Positions 13,829 to 22,531 are shown, counted from the stretch's first letter. The stretch: 44,465 bases of DNA from an uncultured Anaerolineae bacterium (GCA_903838415.1 CAILYI010000028.1:1-44465), one strand, 5' to 3'. The notes: generated by a model not told the origin, from the sequence alone. Translations and numbers: made by a program.

Positions 13829-15031
13829 TTACGCTTCAATCAACGACGCTAGCACCGCATAAAATTCCGTCGACTTGACCATATCGGCCAGGTTGACGCT
13901 GTCGCGGACGGTGTGGGCGGTTTCTTCGTCGCCGGGGCCAAATCCGATCGAGGGGATGCCAGCCTTCCCGGCCCAGTAGATGCCGTTGGTGGAGAAATTC
14001 CATTTGCCGGAGGGGCCGTCGGGTAGACCGATGGCAACGCGCGACTTTTGACCGGCTTCGACAAGTGGGTGGGATTCTTCCAAAGCCCAGGCGGGGAAAT
14101 ACTTGTCAACCGGGAAAACGAATCCGGTGTAGGATGGGTCGTCGTAGAAAAGTTCCTCGACTTTGACCGAATCCTTAAATTCCGCGGGGATCAAATCTTC
14201 AACCTGTTTCTTGACAGTTTCCTTGGTTTCGCCAAAGGTCATGCGGCGGTCGATGAAAATGACGGCTTCATCAGGGACGGCGTTGATGCTGGGGGTCTGG
14301 ACGTGCATGTCGCTGACGGTGATTTTGCCGTGGCCGAGGAAAGCATGGTCGCCCAGTTTCGGCTCCAGGTCGCGGATACCGGCGATGATCGGCAGCAGTT
14401 TGTAGATGGCGTTTTCGCCGAGGTGGTTCGAGGCGGCATGCGCCGATTTACCCTTGGCGGTGACTTTCATCTCCAGGCGGCCTTTGTGACCGCGATAGAC
14501 GTTCATCTTGGTCGGTTCGCCGATGCAGACGAAATCGGGCTTGACTTTCGGATCAACTTCGACGAAGGTGTTAGGGGCGATGCCGTCACACCATTCTTCC
14601 ATGTTGCCGAAGTAATAGGCCGTCCAGCCTTCGAGCAGGCCCAGGTCGCGGGCGATCGCCAGGCCGTAGATCATGCCGGGGGTGGAGTTTTTCTCATCGC
14701 AGGCGCCGCGAGCATACAGGACGCCGTTTTCGACTTTGCCGATGAAGGGGTCCCACTCCCACTCAGCGCGGTCGCCAACGCCGACGGTGTCGATGTGCGA
14801 ATCGAACACGATGGTGCGCGGGCCGTTGCCGATGCGTCCAACGGTGTTGCCCATCTTGTCAAAGCGGACTTCATCATAGCCAAGTTTGCGCATTTCAGCC
14901 TGGATGCGTTCACCGACCGGGCCGATCTTTGAATCCATTGACGGGATGGCGCAGATTTCGCGCATGAACTTGATAATATCGTCTTTGGATGCTGCTACAC
15001 GAGCTTGTACTTCTGCAACTTTATTGGTCAT
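13829..15031 (-). CDS. M20 family hydrolase, YgeY-like
   Basis: This 400-residue M20 metallohydrolase shows the metal ligands in SHIDTVG, RGACDEK, NMEEW and the C-terminal ETAHT. It shares with YgeY the signatures IDRRMTFGET and WNFSTNGIYWAGKAGIPSIG, rather than those of ArgE or DapE. YgeY proteins occur in clusters for purine/urate breakdown and selenium-linked hydroxylases; they are thought to cleave an amide in a carbamoylated or acylated intermediate, but the substrate is not settled. Here it probably supplies the substrate for the carbamoyltransferase. A CAGGAG site lies seven bases before the ATG. Confidence 0.88.
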   Translation of the reverse strand: MTNKVAEVQARVAASKDDIIKFMREICAIPSMDSKIGPVGERIQAEMRKLGYDEVRFDKMGNTVGRIGNGPRTIVFDSHIDTVGVGDRAEWEWDPFIGKVENGVLYARGACDEKNSTPGMIYGLAIARDLGLLEGWTAYYFGNMEEWCDGIAPNTFVEVDPKVKPDFVCIGEPTKMNVYRGHKGRLEMKVTAKGKSAHAASNHLGENAIYKLLPIIAGIRDLEPKLGDHAFLGHGKITVSDMHVQTPSINAVPDEAVIFIDRRMTFGETKETVKKQVEDLIPAEFKDSVKVEELFYDDPSYTGFVFPVDKYFPAWALEESHPLVEAGQKSRVAIGLPDGPSGKWNFSTNGIYWAGKAGIPSIGFGPGDEETAHTVRDSVNLADMVKSTEFYAVLASLIEA

Positions 15032-15125
15032 TTCTCACTCCTGGTGAATAAAAGGTTGAAGTTGAAGGAGAAAGGGATCTGCTCAAGAGCTTTGTCGCTT
15101 TCTGCTTCCCATTTGACAAATGCAA

Positions 15126-15842
15126 CTATGCTTTTCCTACTCTGCGCACGATATGGAAATTGAAGTAACCGGGCAGAAAGTAGCTGTATGAATAATCCAC
15201 CACCTGGCTGGAGGCGGTAATTAACTTGGCCGAAATCTGGAGCAAAACGTCGCCGCGTTGGATTTCGAGCATTTTGGCCACCTCGGCGGTGGCATTGGTG
15301 GCGGTGATATCGGCGCGGGAAATCGTCAGCGGGTCGCCGCGCTGGAGCAGGTAATCGAGCACAGAGCCGTCAAATTTATTGGTCAATTCTCCAGCATGTA
15401 AAATGTTTTCGGGCAGGGTATCCACCAGGTAAGCGACGGGACGTGAATCAGCGCACATGGTGCGCGAAACGCGCAATAGACGGCTGCCTTCTGCCACTCC
15501 CAGCGCGCTGGCGGCATCGGCGTCTGCCAGGGTTTCGTCGATGACAACTTGCCCGGGGCCGACATCCAACCCGGTGCGCCGCGAAAGCGTCAGCATCGAT
15601 TCGAGCACCTCGAGACCACCTTCCATCACGGGTGGACGGCCCACCACAAATGTCCCGGCTCCCTGTCGACGCCGAATCAGTCCCTGTGTTTCAAACATGC
15701 GCATGGCCTCCCGAAGCGTGGCGCGGCTGACACCCATCTGTTTGGCAAGGTCCGGTTCGGATGGCAAGCGTGAGTTGGGCGGCAATTGTTCAATCAGTGC
15801 AGCCAGGTCCGCTTGCAGGCGTTGGAAGGGAAAATGTGGCAT
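15126..15842 (-). CDS. GntR family regulator with UTRA domain
   Basis: This 238-residue protein has an N-terminal winged helix (residues 5-68) with the GntR signature LPSEPDLAKQMGVSRATLREAM and the wing GAGTFV, followed by a UTRA-type ligand domain (about 85-238; SRLLRVSRTM and DYSYSYFLPGYFNF). UTRA regulators of the HutC group sense small metabolites of the pathway they control. Its position inside the operon makes it the likely local repressor, acting at the palindrome in the operon promoter (19269-19279) or at the repeated GTCTA words at the gene junctions. GGAG lies just before the ATG. The ligand is presumably a purine or pathway intermediate. Confidence 0.87.
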   Translation of the reverse strand: MPHFPFQRLQADLAALIEQLPPNSRLPSEPDLAKQMGVSRATLREAMRMFETQGLIRRRQGAGTFVVGRPPVMEGGLEVLESMLTLSRRTGLDVGPGQVVIDETLADADAASALGVAEGSRLLRVSRTMCADSRPVAYLVDTLPENILHAGELTNKFDGSVLDYLLQRGDPLTISRADITATNATAEVAKMLEIQRGDVLLQISAKLITASSQVVDYSYSYFLPGYFNFHIVRRVGKA

Positions 15843-15901
15843 GGAGACTCCGGTTTTCAGAGAGCGCGGTCGATGTTGGCGGAAAGTAGTGTTGTAGCGG
15901 G

Positions 15902-17680
15902 CTACTCTCCACTTTCCACAACGGGGATGAACGCAAATTTGGTCACATCCACCAGACCTTTGTCTGTGATGCGCAGTTCAGGGATGACGACCAGCGCCAG
16001 CAAAGCCAGCTGCATATTGGGACTGTTGAGCATGGATCCGCAGGCTTTGAAGCCATCCAGTACGCTGGCGGCCTGACGGGCGACCTTGTCCACCGGTTCG
16101 TTGGACATTAATCCGGCAATCGGCAGCTGCACTTCGCCGATAATTTCTCCATCTTTGACGACGACCTGTCCTCCGCCGGTTTCGGCCAACCGGTTGGCGG
16201 CCAGCGCCATGCAGGCCTCGTCGGTGCCGGTGATCAGCATGTGGTGGCAGTCGTGCGCCACGGTCGTGGCAACGGCGCACTTTTCGGTGAAACCAAACCC
16301 GGAGACCAGCGCAACCTGGATGCCGCCTGTGGCGCGGTGCCGTTCGACGAGGGCGATTTTTGCCACTCCGGGCGCGCCTGCCAGCGAGATTGCACCGTTT
16401 ACCACCGGCAGATCAAATTTTAAATGATGGGTGGGTGCCTGATTTTCAATCACGCCGATGACGTTACAGGAAACACTCGCCGAGCCAGAATTCACCTTCA
16501 GCTTGAAATCGTCGCTGGTTATTGCTTGGCGCAGTTTGACGCTGTTCATCGCCCAGGCCGGATACGGGTAGGCTGAAACTTCCACCAGCAGGCGCTCATC
16601 GCGCGCAACCAGATTCCCTTTGGCGATCACGGTTTGGGCGCGGAAATCGTTCAAATTGTCCACAATCAGCACATCCGCCCAGCGACCGGGCGCCAGCATG
16701 CCCATTTCGCGGCTCAGGCCAAAGTGCTCGGCGGTGTTGATGCTGGCCATCTGGATGGCCGTCATAGGTGGCAGACCGGCGGCGATGGCGTGACGCAGCA
16801 CGCGGTCCATGTGACCGTCAAAGGCCAGCGTGGCGGCGTGACTGTCATCGGTGCATAGGATGAAGCGGCGCGGATCGAGTCCGCGCTCGGTGATTGCGCC
16901 GACTTGCGAAACAACATCGTGCCAGGCTGAGCCGTAGCGCAGCATGGGTTTCATGCCCTGGCGGGCGCGGGCCACGGCGTCGTCGATGCGCGTGCCTTCG
17001 TGGTCATCTTCGGGGCCGCCCGCCGCGTAAGCGTGGAAGGCCAATCCAAGATCGGGCGTGGGGTAGTGCCCGCCGATGGTTTTGCCCGCGTGACGGGTGG
17101 TGTGCATTTCGGCGTGCATTTTTTCATCAGCCGCCACCACGCCGGGGAAATTCATCATTTCGCCCAGGCCAATGATGCCTGGCCAGGTCATGGCCTCGGC
17201 CACATCCGCCGGGCTGATGGCCGCGCCCGGTGTCTCCATGCCCGGCGCGGACGGCACACACGAAGGCATCTGCACCCAGACGTGAATCGGCTGGCTGGCG
17301 GCCTCATCGACCATCAGCTTGACGCCTTTCAGTCCGAACACATTCGCAATCTCATGTGGGTCGACGAAAATACCGGTGGTGCCGTGTGGCGCAACGGCGC
17401 GCACAAACTCAGTCACCGTCACCATGCCGCTTTCGACGTGCATGTGTCCATCCAACAAACCGGGTACCAGGAAGCGCCCGCCCGCGTCGATGACCTGTGT
17501 TTGCATGCCGATGGTGTGATCGGCGTTCGCGCCAACAAAAGCGATATGCCCCTGGACAATGGCGATATCCGTATTGGGGATGATTTCGCCGGTCTGCACG
17601 CAGACCCACTGTCCGTTTTTAATGACCAGGTCCGCCGGGCTGCGGCCCATGGTAACGTTGACAAGCGTTTGAGAGAGCAT
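15902..17680 (-). CDS. ade: Adenine deaminase
   Basis: This 592-residue amidohydrolase has the size and layout of bacterial adenine deaminase: metal motif DGHMHVESGM (H79, H81), the FVDPHEIANV segment, the central histidine and aspartate sites including CTDDSHAATL, the amidohydrolase C-terminal ADVLIVDN, and the extra C-terminal domain with AHDCHHMLITG characteristic of Ade. It converts adenine to hypoxanthine and ammonia, using a di-iron or dimanganese centre. It is the second gene of the operon, 149 bases after the 8-oxoguanine deaminase-like gene; the gap shows no clear promoter. TGGAGAAACC precedes the ATG. Confidence 0.95.
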   Translation of the reverse strand: MLSQTLVNVTMGRSPADLVIKNGQWVCVQTGEIIPNTDIAIVQGHIAFVGANADHTIGMQTQVIDAGGRFLVPGLLDGHMHVESGMVTVTEFVRAVAPHGTTGIFVDPHEIANVFGLKGVKLMVDEAASQPIHVWVQMPSCVPSAPGMETPGAAISPADVAEAMTWPGIIGLGEMMNFPGVVAADEKMHAEMHTTRHAGKTIGGHYPTPDLGLAFHAYAAGGPEDDHEGTRIDDAVARARQGMKPMLRYGSAWHDVVSQVGAITERGLDPRRFILCTDDSHAATLAFDGHMDRVLRHAIAAGLPPMTAIQMASINTAEHFGLSREMGMLAPGRWADVLIVDNLNDFRAQTVIAKGNLVARDERLLVEVSAYPYPAWAMNSVKLRQAITSDDFKLKVNSGSASVSCNVIGVIENQAPTHHLKFDLPVVNGAISLAGAPGVAKIALVERHRATGGIQVALVSGFGFTEKCAVATTVAHDCHHMLITGTDEACMALAANRLAETGGGQVVVKDGEIIGEVQLPIAGLMSNEPVDKVARQAASVLDGFKACGSMLNSPNMQLALLALVVIPELRITDKGLVDVTKFAFIPVVESGE

Positions 17681-17829
17681 GGTTTCTCCAAAAAGTGAAA
17701 ACAGGTACTGGTAAAAAAGAGATAGCTTGGATTCTGGCTGATGGTTGATTCCGCGCGGACTCGCATTACCCGGAGCCGGTCTACCGTTGCTGGGAAATTT
17801 GCTCCAAACCGGTAATTGCTGCCACGATT

Positions 17830-19230
17830 TTATCCGTTTAACAGGCGTTTTGCGGCCTTGTTATGACGCGCCGTTAATTCGGCTTCGTCCACAGTGATGA
17901 GGTGGCGTTCCTTCACGACGAACTTCCCACCGACCACCGTGTAATCGGCTTTGACCGATTGACAGAAAACGATCGCCGAAACCGGGTCGTGGACTGCGCC
18001 GCCAGCCAGATCGAGCTGGTTGAGATTCACAGCAAAGAAATCGGCGCACTTGCCAACTTCCAGGCTGCCGATGTCGCTGCGACCCAATACAGCGGCTCCG
18101 CCCAGCGTGCCAAGTTCCAGGGCTTCGCGGGCCGTCATCAATTTGCGATTGGGATCCTTGGAGAGCGAAAAGCCCGTGATTCCTTCGCGCAAACGCGATA
18201 ACAACATGGCCTGACGTACTTCGGCCAGCAAGTGCGAGCCGTCATTCGAGGCTGAGCCATCCACGCCCAGGCCCACGTTGACACCGGCGGCGCGATATTC
18301 GCGCAGCGGGGCAATGCCCGAGGCCAGCCGCATGTTAGAGCTGGGACAGTGCGCTACGCCGCAGTGATGCTTGGCAAAGACGCCAATCTCCTCGGCATTG
18401 ACGTAGACTGAATGCGCGAACCACACATCAGCGCCAACCCAATCGACCGATTGCATGTACCCGACCGGGCGATAGCCGAACTTGTCCAGGCAGAATTGTT
18501 CCTCGTCCTCGGTTTCGGCCAGGTGTGTGTGCAGGTGGACGCCGTAGCTGCGCGCTAGTTTGGCCGATTCACGCATCAGGTCGCCGGTCACGCTGAAGGG
18601 TGAGCAGGGCGCGAGTACGATCTGGGTCATCGCACCAGGATTTCGGTCATGATAACGTTCAATTAAGCGCTGGCTGTCAGCCAGGATTTTGTCTTCGCTG
18701 TCGGTGACCGAGTCCGGGGGCAATCCGCCCTGTGATTCGCCCAAAGACATTGAGCCTCTGGATGCCTGCAGCCGGACTCCCAGCGTGCGACCGGCCTCGA
18801 TTTCATCATCCAATTTGGAGCCGTTCGGGAACAGATACAGGTGGTCGGAGGCGGTGGTGCAGCCCGAAAGCGCCAGTTCAGCCAGGGCGGTCTGCGTGGA
18901 GGTGAAGATGTCCGACGGAGTCAGGCGTGCCCAGATCGGGTAGAGCGTCTTGAGCCAGTTGAACAGGTTGGCGTTTTGCGCGGCGGGCACGGCGCGCGTC
19001 AGGGTCTGGTAGAAGTGATGGTGGGTGTTGACCAGCCCCGGCAGGACGATGTGGCCGTTCAAATCGAGGACTTCATCGGCGGCTTCAACCAGTTCAGTGA
19101 CCGAAAGTTCGGACATTGGCGCGACTTGTTCGATGAAACCGTCGCGGATGAATAGACCGCCATCCGTGATTTCCCGCCGCTGGCCGTCCATGGTAACGAT
19201 GAATGCATTCTTTATGAAGAGAGTTGTCAT
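17830..19230 (-). CDS. 8-oxoguanine deaminase-like amidohydrolase (SsnA/ATZ-TRZ family)
   Basis: This 466-residue amidohydrolase shows the metal motif NTHHHFYQTLTRA (H70, H72), then HLAETEDEE, CGVAHCPSSNMRL and GVDGSASND with the catalytic aspartate. The run FNWLKTLYPIWARLTP and the CTTASDHLYLFP element match enzymes that deaminate 8-oxoguanine to urate; related members act on hydroxyatrazine, and SsnA is a more distant relative. Together with adenine deaminase it points to purine breakdown. It is the first gene of the operon, with a good promoter at 19285-19313. The ribosome site is only moderate (GAGAAG). Confidence 0.87.
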   Translation of the reverse strand: MTTLFIKNAFIVTMDGQRREITDGGLFIRDGFIEQVAPMSELSVTELVEAADEVLDLNGHIVLPGLVNTHHHFYQTLTRAVPAAQNANLFNWLKTLYPIWARLTPSDIFTSTQTALAELALSGCTTASDHLYLFPNGSKLDDEIEAGRTLGVRLQASRGSMSLGESQGGLPPDSVTDSEDKILADSQRLIERYHDRNPGAMTQIVLAPCSPFSVTGDLMRESAKLARSYGVHLHTHLAETEDEEQFCLDKFGYRPVGYMQSVDWVGADVWFAHSVYVNAEEIGVFAKHHCGVAHCPSSNMRLASGIAPLREYRAAGVNVGLGVDGSASNDGSHLLAEVRQAMLLSRLREGITGFSLSKDPNRKLMTAREALELGTLGGAAVLGRSDIGSLEVGKCADFFAVNLNQLDLAGGAVHDPVSAIVFCQSVKADYTVVGGKFVVKERHLITVDEAELTARHNKAAKRLLNG

Positions 19231-19268
19231 GTGCGCTTCTCGCTGAGTAGGTGATTGGTTGGAGTTAA

Positions 19269-19279
19269 TTGTCTGACAA
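19269..19279. promoter_or_regulatory. Palindromic operator TTGTCTGACAA
   Basis: A perfect 11-bp inverted repeat (TTGTC-T-GACAA) lies just downstream of the -10 box, over the predicted start point (about 19278). The form fits GntR-family operators (T-N-GT-N3-AC-N-A). The operon-encoded GntR/UTRA protein is the obvious candidate to bind it. Confidence 0.6.
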
Positions 19280-19284
19280 CTTAT

Positions 19285-19313
19285 AGTTTATCCCAAAGGA
19301 GTAGACAAGTCAA
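19285..19313 (-). promoter_or_regulatory. Promoter of the purine-catabolic operon
   Basis: On the minus strand, TTGACT (19308-19313) and TAAACT (19285-19290) are exactly 17 bases apart. The spacer carries the GTAGACAAG word (plus strand 19301-19309) that recurs in the operon's gene junctions. Confidence 0.7.
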
Positions 19314-19433
19314 TTGGATTTTATCGAATTTAATAAAATTCACGCCGCTGTGAAAAGGTCAAAACACTCAACCTTTTGGTGGATAGGCTCATGGCTCGAC
19401 ACGGCATAAAATGGACAGTTGAAAGGAGCATTT

Positions 19434-19730
19434 ATGAAAAACGAAACCTGTCCGAATTGCGGTTCAACTGAAATCATCCCGGTTTTGCGGCTGGAGCACA
19501 ACGGCATCCTTGAAAAAACCGAAGACAATCTCTATGTTGAGCTGGCTGAACCTGAACCCACTCCGCGCCCGCGTTTTTGGATTCAGAAAAACCAGAGAGC
19601 CGGTTTACGGCTATCCATGTGCGGCAACTGTGGTTACTGCGAGTTTTATTCGTTGGAATACAGCCTGATGTTGGAGGCCTATAAAAAAGGTTACCGTTCC
19701 AAGCGGCGGGCGACAAGAAAAGTCTGTTAA
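19434..19730 (+). CDS. Small zinc-ribbon protein
   Basis: This 98-residue protein has two cysteine knuckles, CPNCG near the N-terminus and CGNCGYCEF at about residues 63-71, so it should bind one zinc ion as a ribbon. Between them is an acidic, Pro-rich stretch, and the C-terminus is basic (YRSKRRATRK). The fold suggests nucleic acid or protein binding, but I recognise no specific family. I use ATG 19434 because AAAGGAG stands five bases upstream; the frame also opens at a TTG at 19419, which lies before this site. It is divergent from the purine operon. Confidence 0.75.
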   Translation: MKNETCPNCGSTEIIPVLRLEHNGILEKTEDNLYVELAEPEPTPRPRFWIQKNQRAGLRLSMCGNCGYCEFYSLEYSLMLEAYKKGYRSKRRATRKVC

Positions 19731-19783
19731 GATTTCATCACCCTTACAGGTAAAAATCCAACCATCACTGTTCACGGGACCCT

Positions 19784-20584
19784 ATGATCATCAAACGACT
19801 ATTCATGCTGTTGATTTCACTTGGATTTTTGCTTCAGGCCTGCGCGGCGGCGGAGACAGAACCCCAACCCACATCCACGCCGGTTAGCCGCGCGACGCAG
19901 ATTCAGCCGACCCACGCCGCCACATCCGCACCCGTTTTGGCGGAGACTCGCACGCCCGCGCCGCCCACTGAGACCGCAACAGCTACCCTGGAACTCACCC
20001 CAAGCCCCATTCCCACCTACGCCATCCTACGCGGAGTGGTCATCCCCGATAAAGTCAGCTGTCGCTACGGCCCTGGTGCGATGTATCTGTATTTATACGG
20101 CATGGTCAAAGGTGCCACCCAGGATGTCATCGGTCGCACCGACACCGGCAGCTGGGTTTTGACGCGTTCGCGCGGCGATAATAAATCCTGCTGGGTCAAG
20201 ACCGAATTCCTGAATCTCAACGGCGACGTAATGAGCGTCGAAATGGTTTACCCCAATCAATTCACCATCCCGCATACCAATCAGACCTACCGTGCGCCCT
20301 GGGATGTAGCTGCCATCCGCACAGATAACCAGGTGACGATCAGCTGGAAAAGCGAGCCCCTGCGCCCTGGCGATGAAGAAAGCGCTACCAGCGTCTTATA
20401 CGTTGTCGAAACCTGGTTGTGCCAAAACGGAGAGCTGGTTTTCACGCCCCTCGGCGCGTATCAGGCCCAGGTGACGGTCACCGATGAAGCGGGTTGTGCG
20501 CAGCCCTCGCACGGACGAGTCTACTTTTCTGAGAAGCACGGCTACGCCGGGCCGAGCGAAATTCCCTGGCCGCCCGCGCCATAA
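19784..20584 (+). CDS. Lipoprotein with SH3-like domain
   Basis: This 266-residue lipoprotein has a signal peptide with lipobox LLQAC (C20), a Thr/Pro/Ala-rich linker of about 60 residues, and then an SH3b-like domain beginning with VSCRYGPGAMY (the CR-x-GPG-x-x-Y signature), followed by a beta-rich C-terminal region. It should be anchored outside the cytoplasmic membrane and bind cell-wall or surface material. The same plan (lipobox, T/P linker, CRTGPGAIY) occurs in the product of 36940-37842, so the two are probably distant paralogues. The ribosome site is weak. Function is unknown. Confidence 0.78.
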   Translation: MIIKRLFMLLISLGFLLQACAAAETEPQPTSTPVSRATQIQPTHAATSAPVLAETRTPAPPTETATATLELTPSPIPTYAILRGVVIPDKVSCRYGPGAMYLYLYGMVKGATQDVIGRTDTGSWVLTRSRGDNKSCWVKTEFLNLNGDVMSVEMVYPNQFTIPHTNQTYRAPWDVAAIRTDNQVTISWKSEPLRPGDEESATSVLYVVETWLCQNGELVFTPLGAYQAQVTVTDEAGCAQPSHGRVYFSEKHGYAGPSEIPWPPAP

Positions 20585-20644
20585 ATTCCAGTTTCATGTC
20601 TCTGTCATCCTGCAACGGTATACTTTCTGGCAAAGGAGAGAGAC

Positions 20645-21244
20645 ATGAAAAAACAACGTAAACCTGTCCGACCGTCTTTGGGGCGGCGCGGACGAATTGT
20701 TCTAGGCAGTATGGCCGCCCTGTTCGTGCTTGGCCTGGCGGCCATGTTCACTGGCACGCAGCTCGAAAACCATAATAGTTTTTGCGCTTCGTGCCATACG
20801 GAGGGTGAACAGACCTTTTACAACCAATCCCTGGCTTCTTCGGCGGTGGATTTGGCCAGTTTCCATGAGCTGAAGGGTGCTTCGCTATGCATCGACTGTC
20901 ATACCGGTCCGGGGGTGTTTGGGCGCGTGGGCGGATTGATGGCTGGTGCTTCGGACACGGTCTCGTACATCAGCGGGCGTTATCCACAGCCCGCCGTTCA
21001 GGAGGAACCGATTGGAGATGGCAACTGCCTGAAGTGTCACGCTAGCATTGCCCAAAAGCAGGATATGAATAATCATTTCCACGCTTTATTGTCTCGCTGG
21101 CAACGACTCGATTCGAATGCCGCCACCTGTGTCAGCTGCCACAATGGTCACAACACCAAGGGCGATGTCAAAATTGGCTACCTGAACGAACAGGATACGG
21201 TGCTGGTCTGTCAGAAATGCCATGTTTCCGTTGGGGAAGGGTAA
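20645..21244 (+). CDS. Membrane-anchored five-haem cytochrome c (NapC/NrfH-like)
   Basis: This 199-residue protein has a basic N-terminus, one membrane helix (residues 19-38) and five CxxCH haem sites: CASCH (47-51), CIDCH, CLKCH, CVSCH and CQKCH. This is the layout of quinol-oxidising NapC/NrfH-like proteins, though those usually have four haems. It probably takes electrons from menaquinol and passes them to a periplasmic or extracellular partner. No partner reductase is in the window. A strong AAAGGAGAG site precedes the ATG. Additional histidines (FHELKG, NNHFHALL) could be distal ligands. Confidence 0.85.
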   Translation: MKKQRKPVRPSLGRRGRIVLGSMAALFVLGLAAMFTGTQLENHNSFCASCHTEGEQTFYNQSLASSAVDLASFHELKGASLCIDCHTGPGVFGRVGGLMAGASDTVSYISGRYPQPAVQEEPIGDGNCLKCHASIAQKQDMNNHFHALLSRWQRLDSNAATCVSCHNGHNTKGDVKIGYLNEQDTVLVCQKCHVSVGEG

Positions 21245-21297
21245 GTCCAGCCCGAAAGATTTTGGCAAAAAACTGATCTGCCAAACAACAAACAAAA

Positions 21298-21335
21298 AGA
21301 CATCCCGTCCGGCAACCTCCGCAGACGGGATGTCT
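21298..21335 (-). terminator. Terminator of the radical SAM/FAD/M20 operon
   Basis: A 12-bp stem (AGACATCCCGTC and complement), with CGG/CCG closing the inner loop. On the minus strand it is followed by a T-rich run (TTTTTGTTTG), a good rho-independent terminator for the operon ending at 21380. It may also stop the cytochrome transcript. Confidence 0.78.
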
Positions 21336-21338
21336 CAT

Positions 21339-21387
21339 ATTGACCTACGACCTTTGATCTATGACCTTCGATCTACAACCTATGACC
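21339..21387 (-). repeat. Seven tandem heptamers (consensus GGTCRWA)
   Basis: Read on the minus strand, seven exact 7-base steps follow one another (GGTCATA, GGTTGTA, GATCGAA, GGTCATA, GATCAAA, GGTCGTA, GGTCAAT). The first unit lies in the last codons of the M20 gene, and the units at the border contribute its TAG stop. Confidence 0.8.
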
Positions 21388-22519
21388 ACTTTTGAATTAA
21401 CGCCGCCGTCAGCGCCGCCCGCTCGGGCAGGCTGCGTGTGAAGATGTACTCGCGTTCCGAGTGCAGGCCCTCGCCGTAAGTTCCCATCCCATCCAATAGT
21501 GGCACGCCCAGCGGAGCGACGAAATTCCCGTCAGAACCGCCGCCTGAGCCGCCAGCTTTGATTTCCAGACCAATTTCGGCTGCAATTTGCCTGGCTTTTT
21601 CGAAAGTGGTTTTCATCAGATCGTCATTCGGCATGGGTGGACGATTCAGCCCGCCGCTGACTTCCAGCGTGGTGCCCGGTGTGACTGGCGCGAGCGCCTG
21701 CATCGCCGCGGAAACGCGCCCCGCTTCCTCGGGCACCAGCACGCGGAAATCGACCACGGCTTCGGCAAAATCGGGCACTACGTTGGCGACCGTGCCACCG
21801 TGGATCACGCCCACGTTGAGCGTCGTCCCCTTGGCATAATCCGTCATTTTTTGGATTGCCAGCACCTGATGCGCCATTTCCTCGATGGCGTTGCGGCCTT
21901 CTTCGTGCGCCCCGCCTGCGTGAGCGGCGCGGCCCTTCACTTTGACGAAGAAATCACCCACACCCTTGCGCCAGGTCTTGAGTGAGCCATCCAGCAGCCC
22001 CGATTCCATTACCAGCACCAGCGCGGCCTCCTTCGCCAATTCCACAATCAGCTCATGCGAACTGTCACTGCCAATCTCCTCGTCAGAGGTGACCAGCAGC
22101 GTAACGGGACGCGTCAATTGCCCGGCTGCTTGCAGCGCGGCGAGCGCTGTCAGCGAGATGACGATGCCGCCTTTCATATCCAGCACGCCGGGGCCGAAGG
22201 TTTTTTCATCCTTCGAATAAAACGGCATGCTCGCCAGGGTGCCGAGCGGAAAAACCGTATCCATGTGGTGCATCAACAAAATCCCGTCGCGCTTTGTCCC
22301 GCGCGATGGATTTGTCTGCGGCCCAAAGCGTGCCACCACATGATCGCCAGTGACCAGGTTGGGCACCATTTCTACTGCGGCGCAGAGACGACGACATTCT
22401 TCCGCCACGAGTGCGCCCACCCGATCGACCGCCGCTTTGTCGCTCGACGGCGATTCAGTTTCCACCAATTTTTTCAGTAAATCCAGCATTTCAGGCGTGC
22501 GTGCATCAAAATCGAACAT
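21380..22519 (-). CDS. M20 family carboxypeptidase (CPG2-like)
   Basis: This 379-residue zinc peptidase of the M20 glutamate carboxypeptidase/G2 group has metal ligands in HHMDTV, the GPGVLDMKGG motif, the catalytic glutamates TSDEEIGS, the ESG segment, and a C-terminal histidine in GLHSE. The lid domain starts with GRAAHAGG. It cleaves C-terminal acidic residues or amide-linked glutamate from small substrates; no signal peptide is visible, so it acts in the cytoplasm. It is the last gene of a three-gene operon, 12 bases after the FAD gene, with AGAGGAG before the ATG. The real substrate is unknown. Confidence 0.85.
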   Translation of the reverse strand: MFDFDARTPEMLDLLKKLVETESPSSDKAAVDRVGALVAEECRRLCAAVEMVPNLVTGDHVVARFGPQTNPSRGTKRDGILLMHHMDTVFPLGTLASMPFYSKDEKTFGPGVLDMKGGIVISLTALAALQAAGQLTRPVTLLVTSDEEIGSDSSHELIVELAKEAALVLVMESGLLDGSLKTWRKGVGDFFVKVKGRAAHAGGAHEEGRNAIEEMAHQVLAIQKMTDYAKGTTLNVGVIHGGTVANVVPDFAEAVVDFRVLVPEEAGRVSAAMQALAPVTPGTTLEVSGGLNRPPMPNDDLMKTTFEKARQIAAEIGLEIKAGGSGGGSDGNFVAPLGVPLLDGMGTYGEGLHSEREYIFTRSLPERAALTAALIQKWS

Positions 22520-22531
22520 AGCTTGCTCCTC

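Noticed and set aside
13829..15031. ArgE or DapE deacylase
   Set aside because: IDRRMTFGET and the FSTNG segment match YgeY rather than ArgE/DapE.
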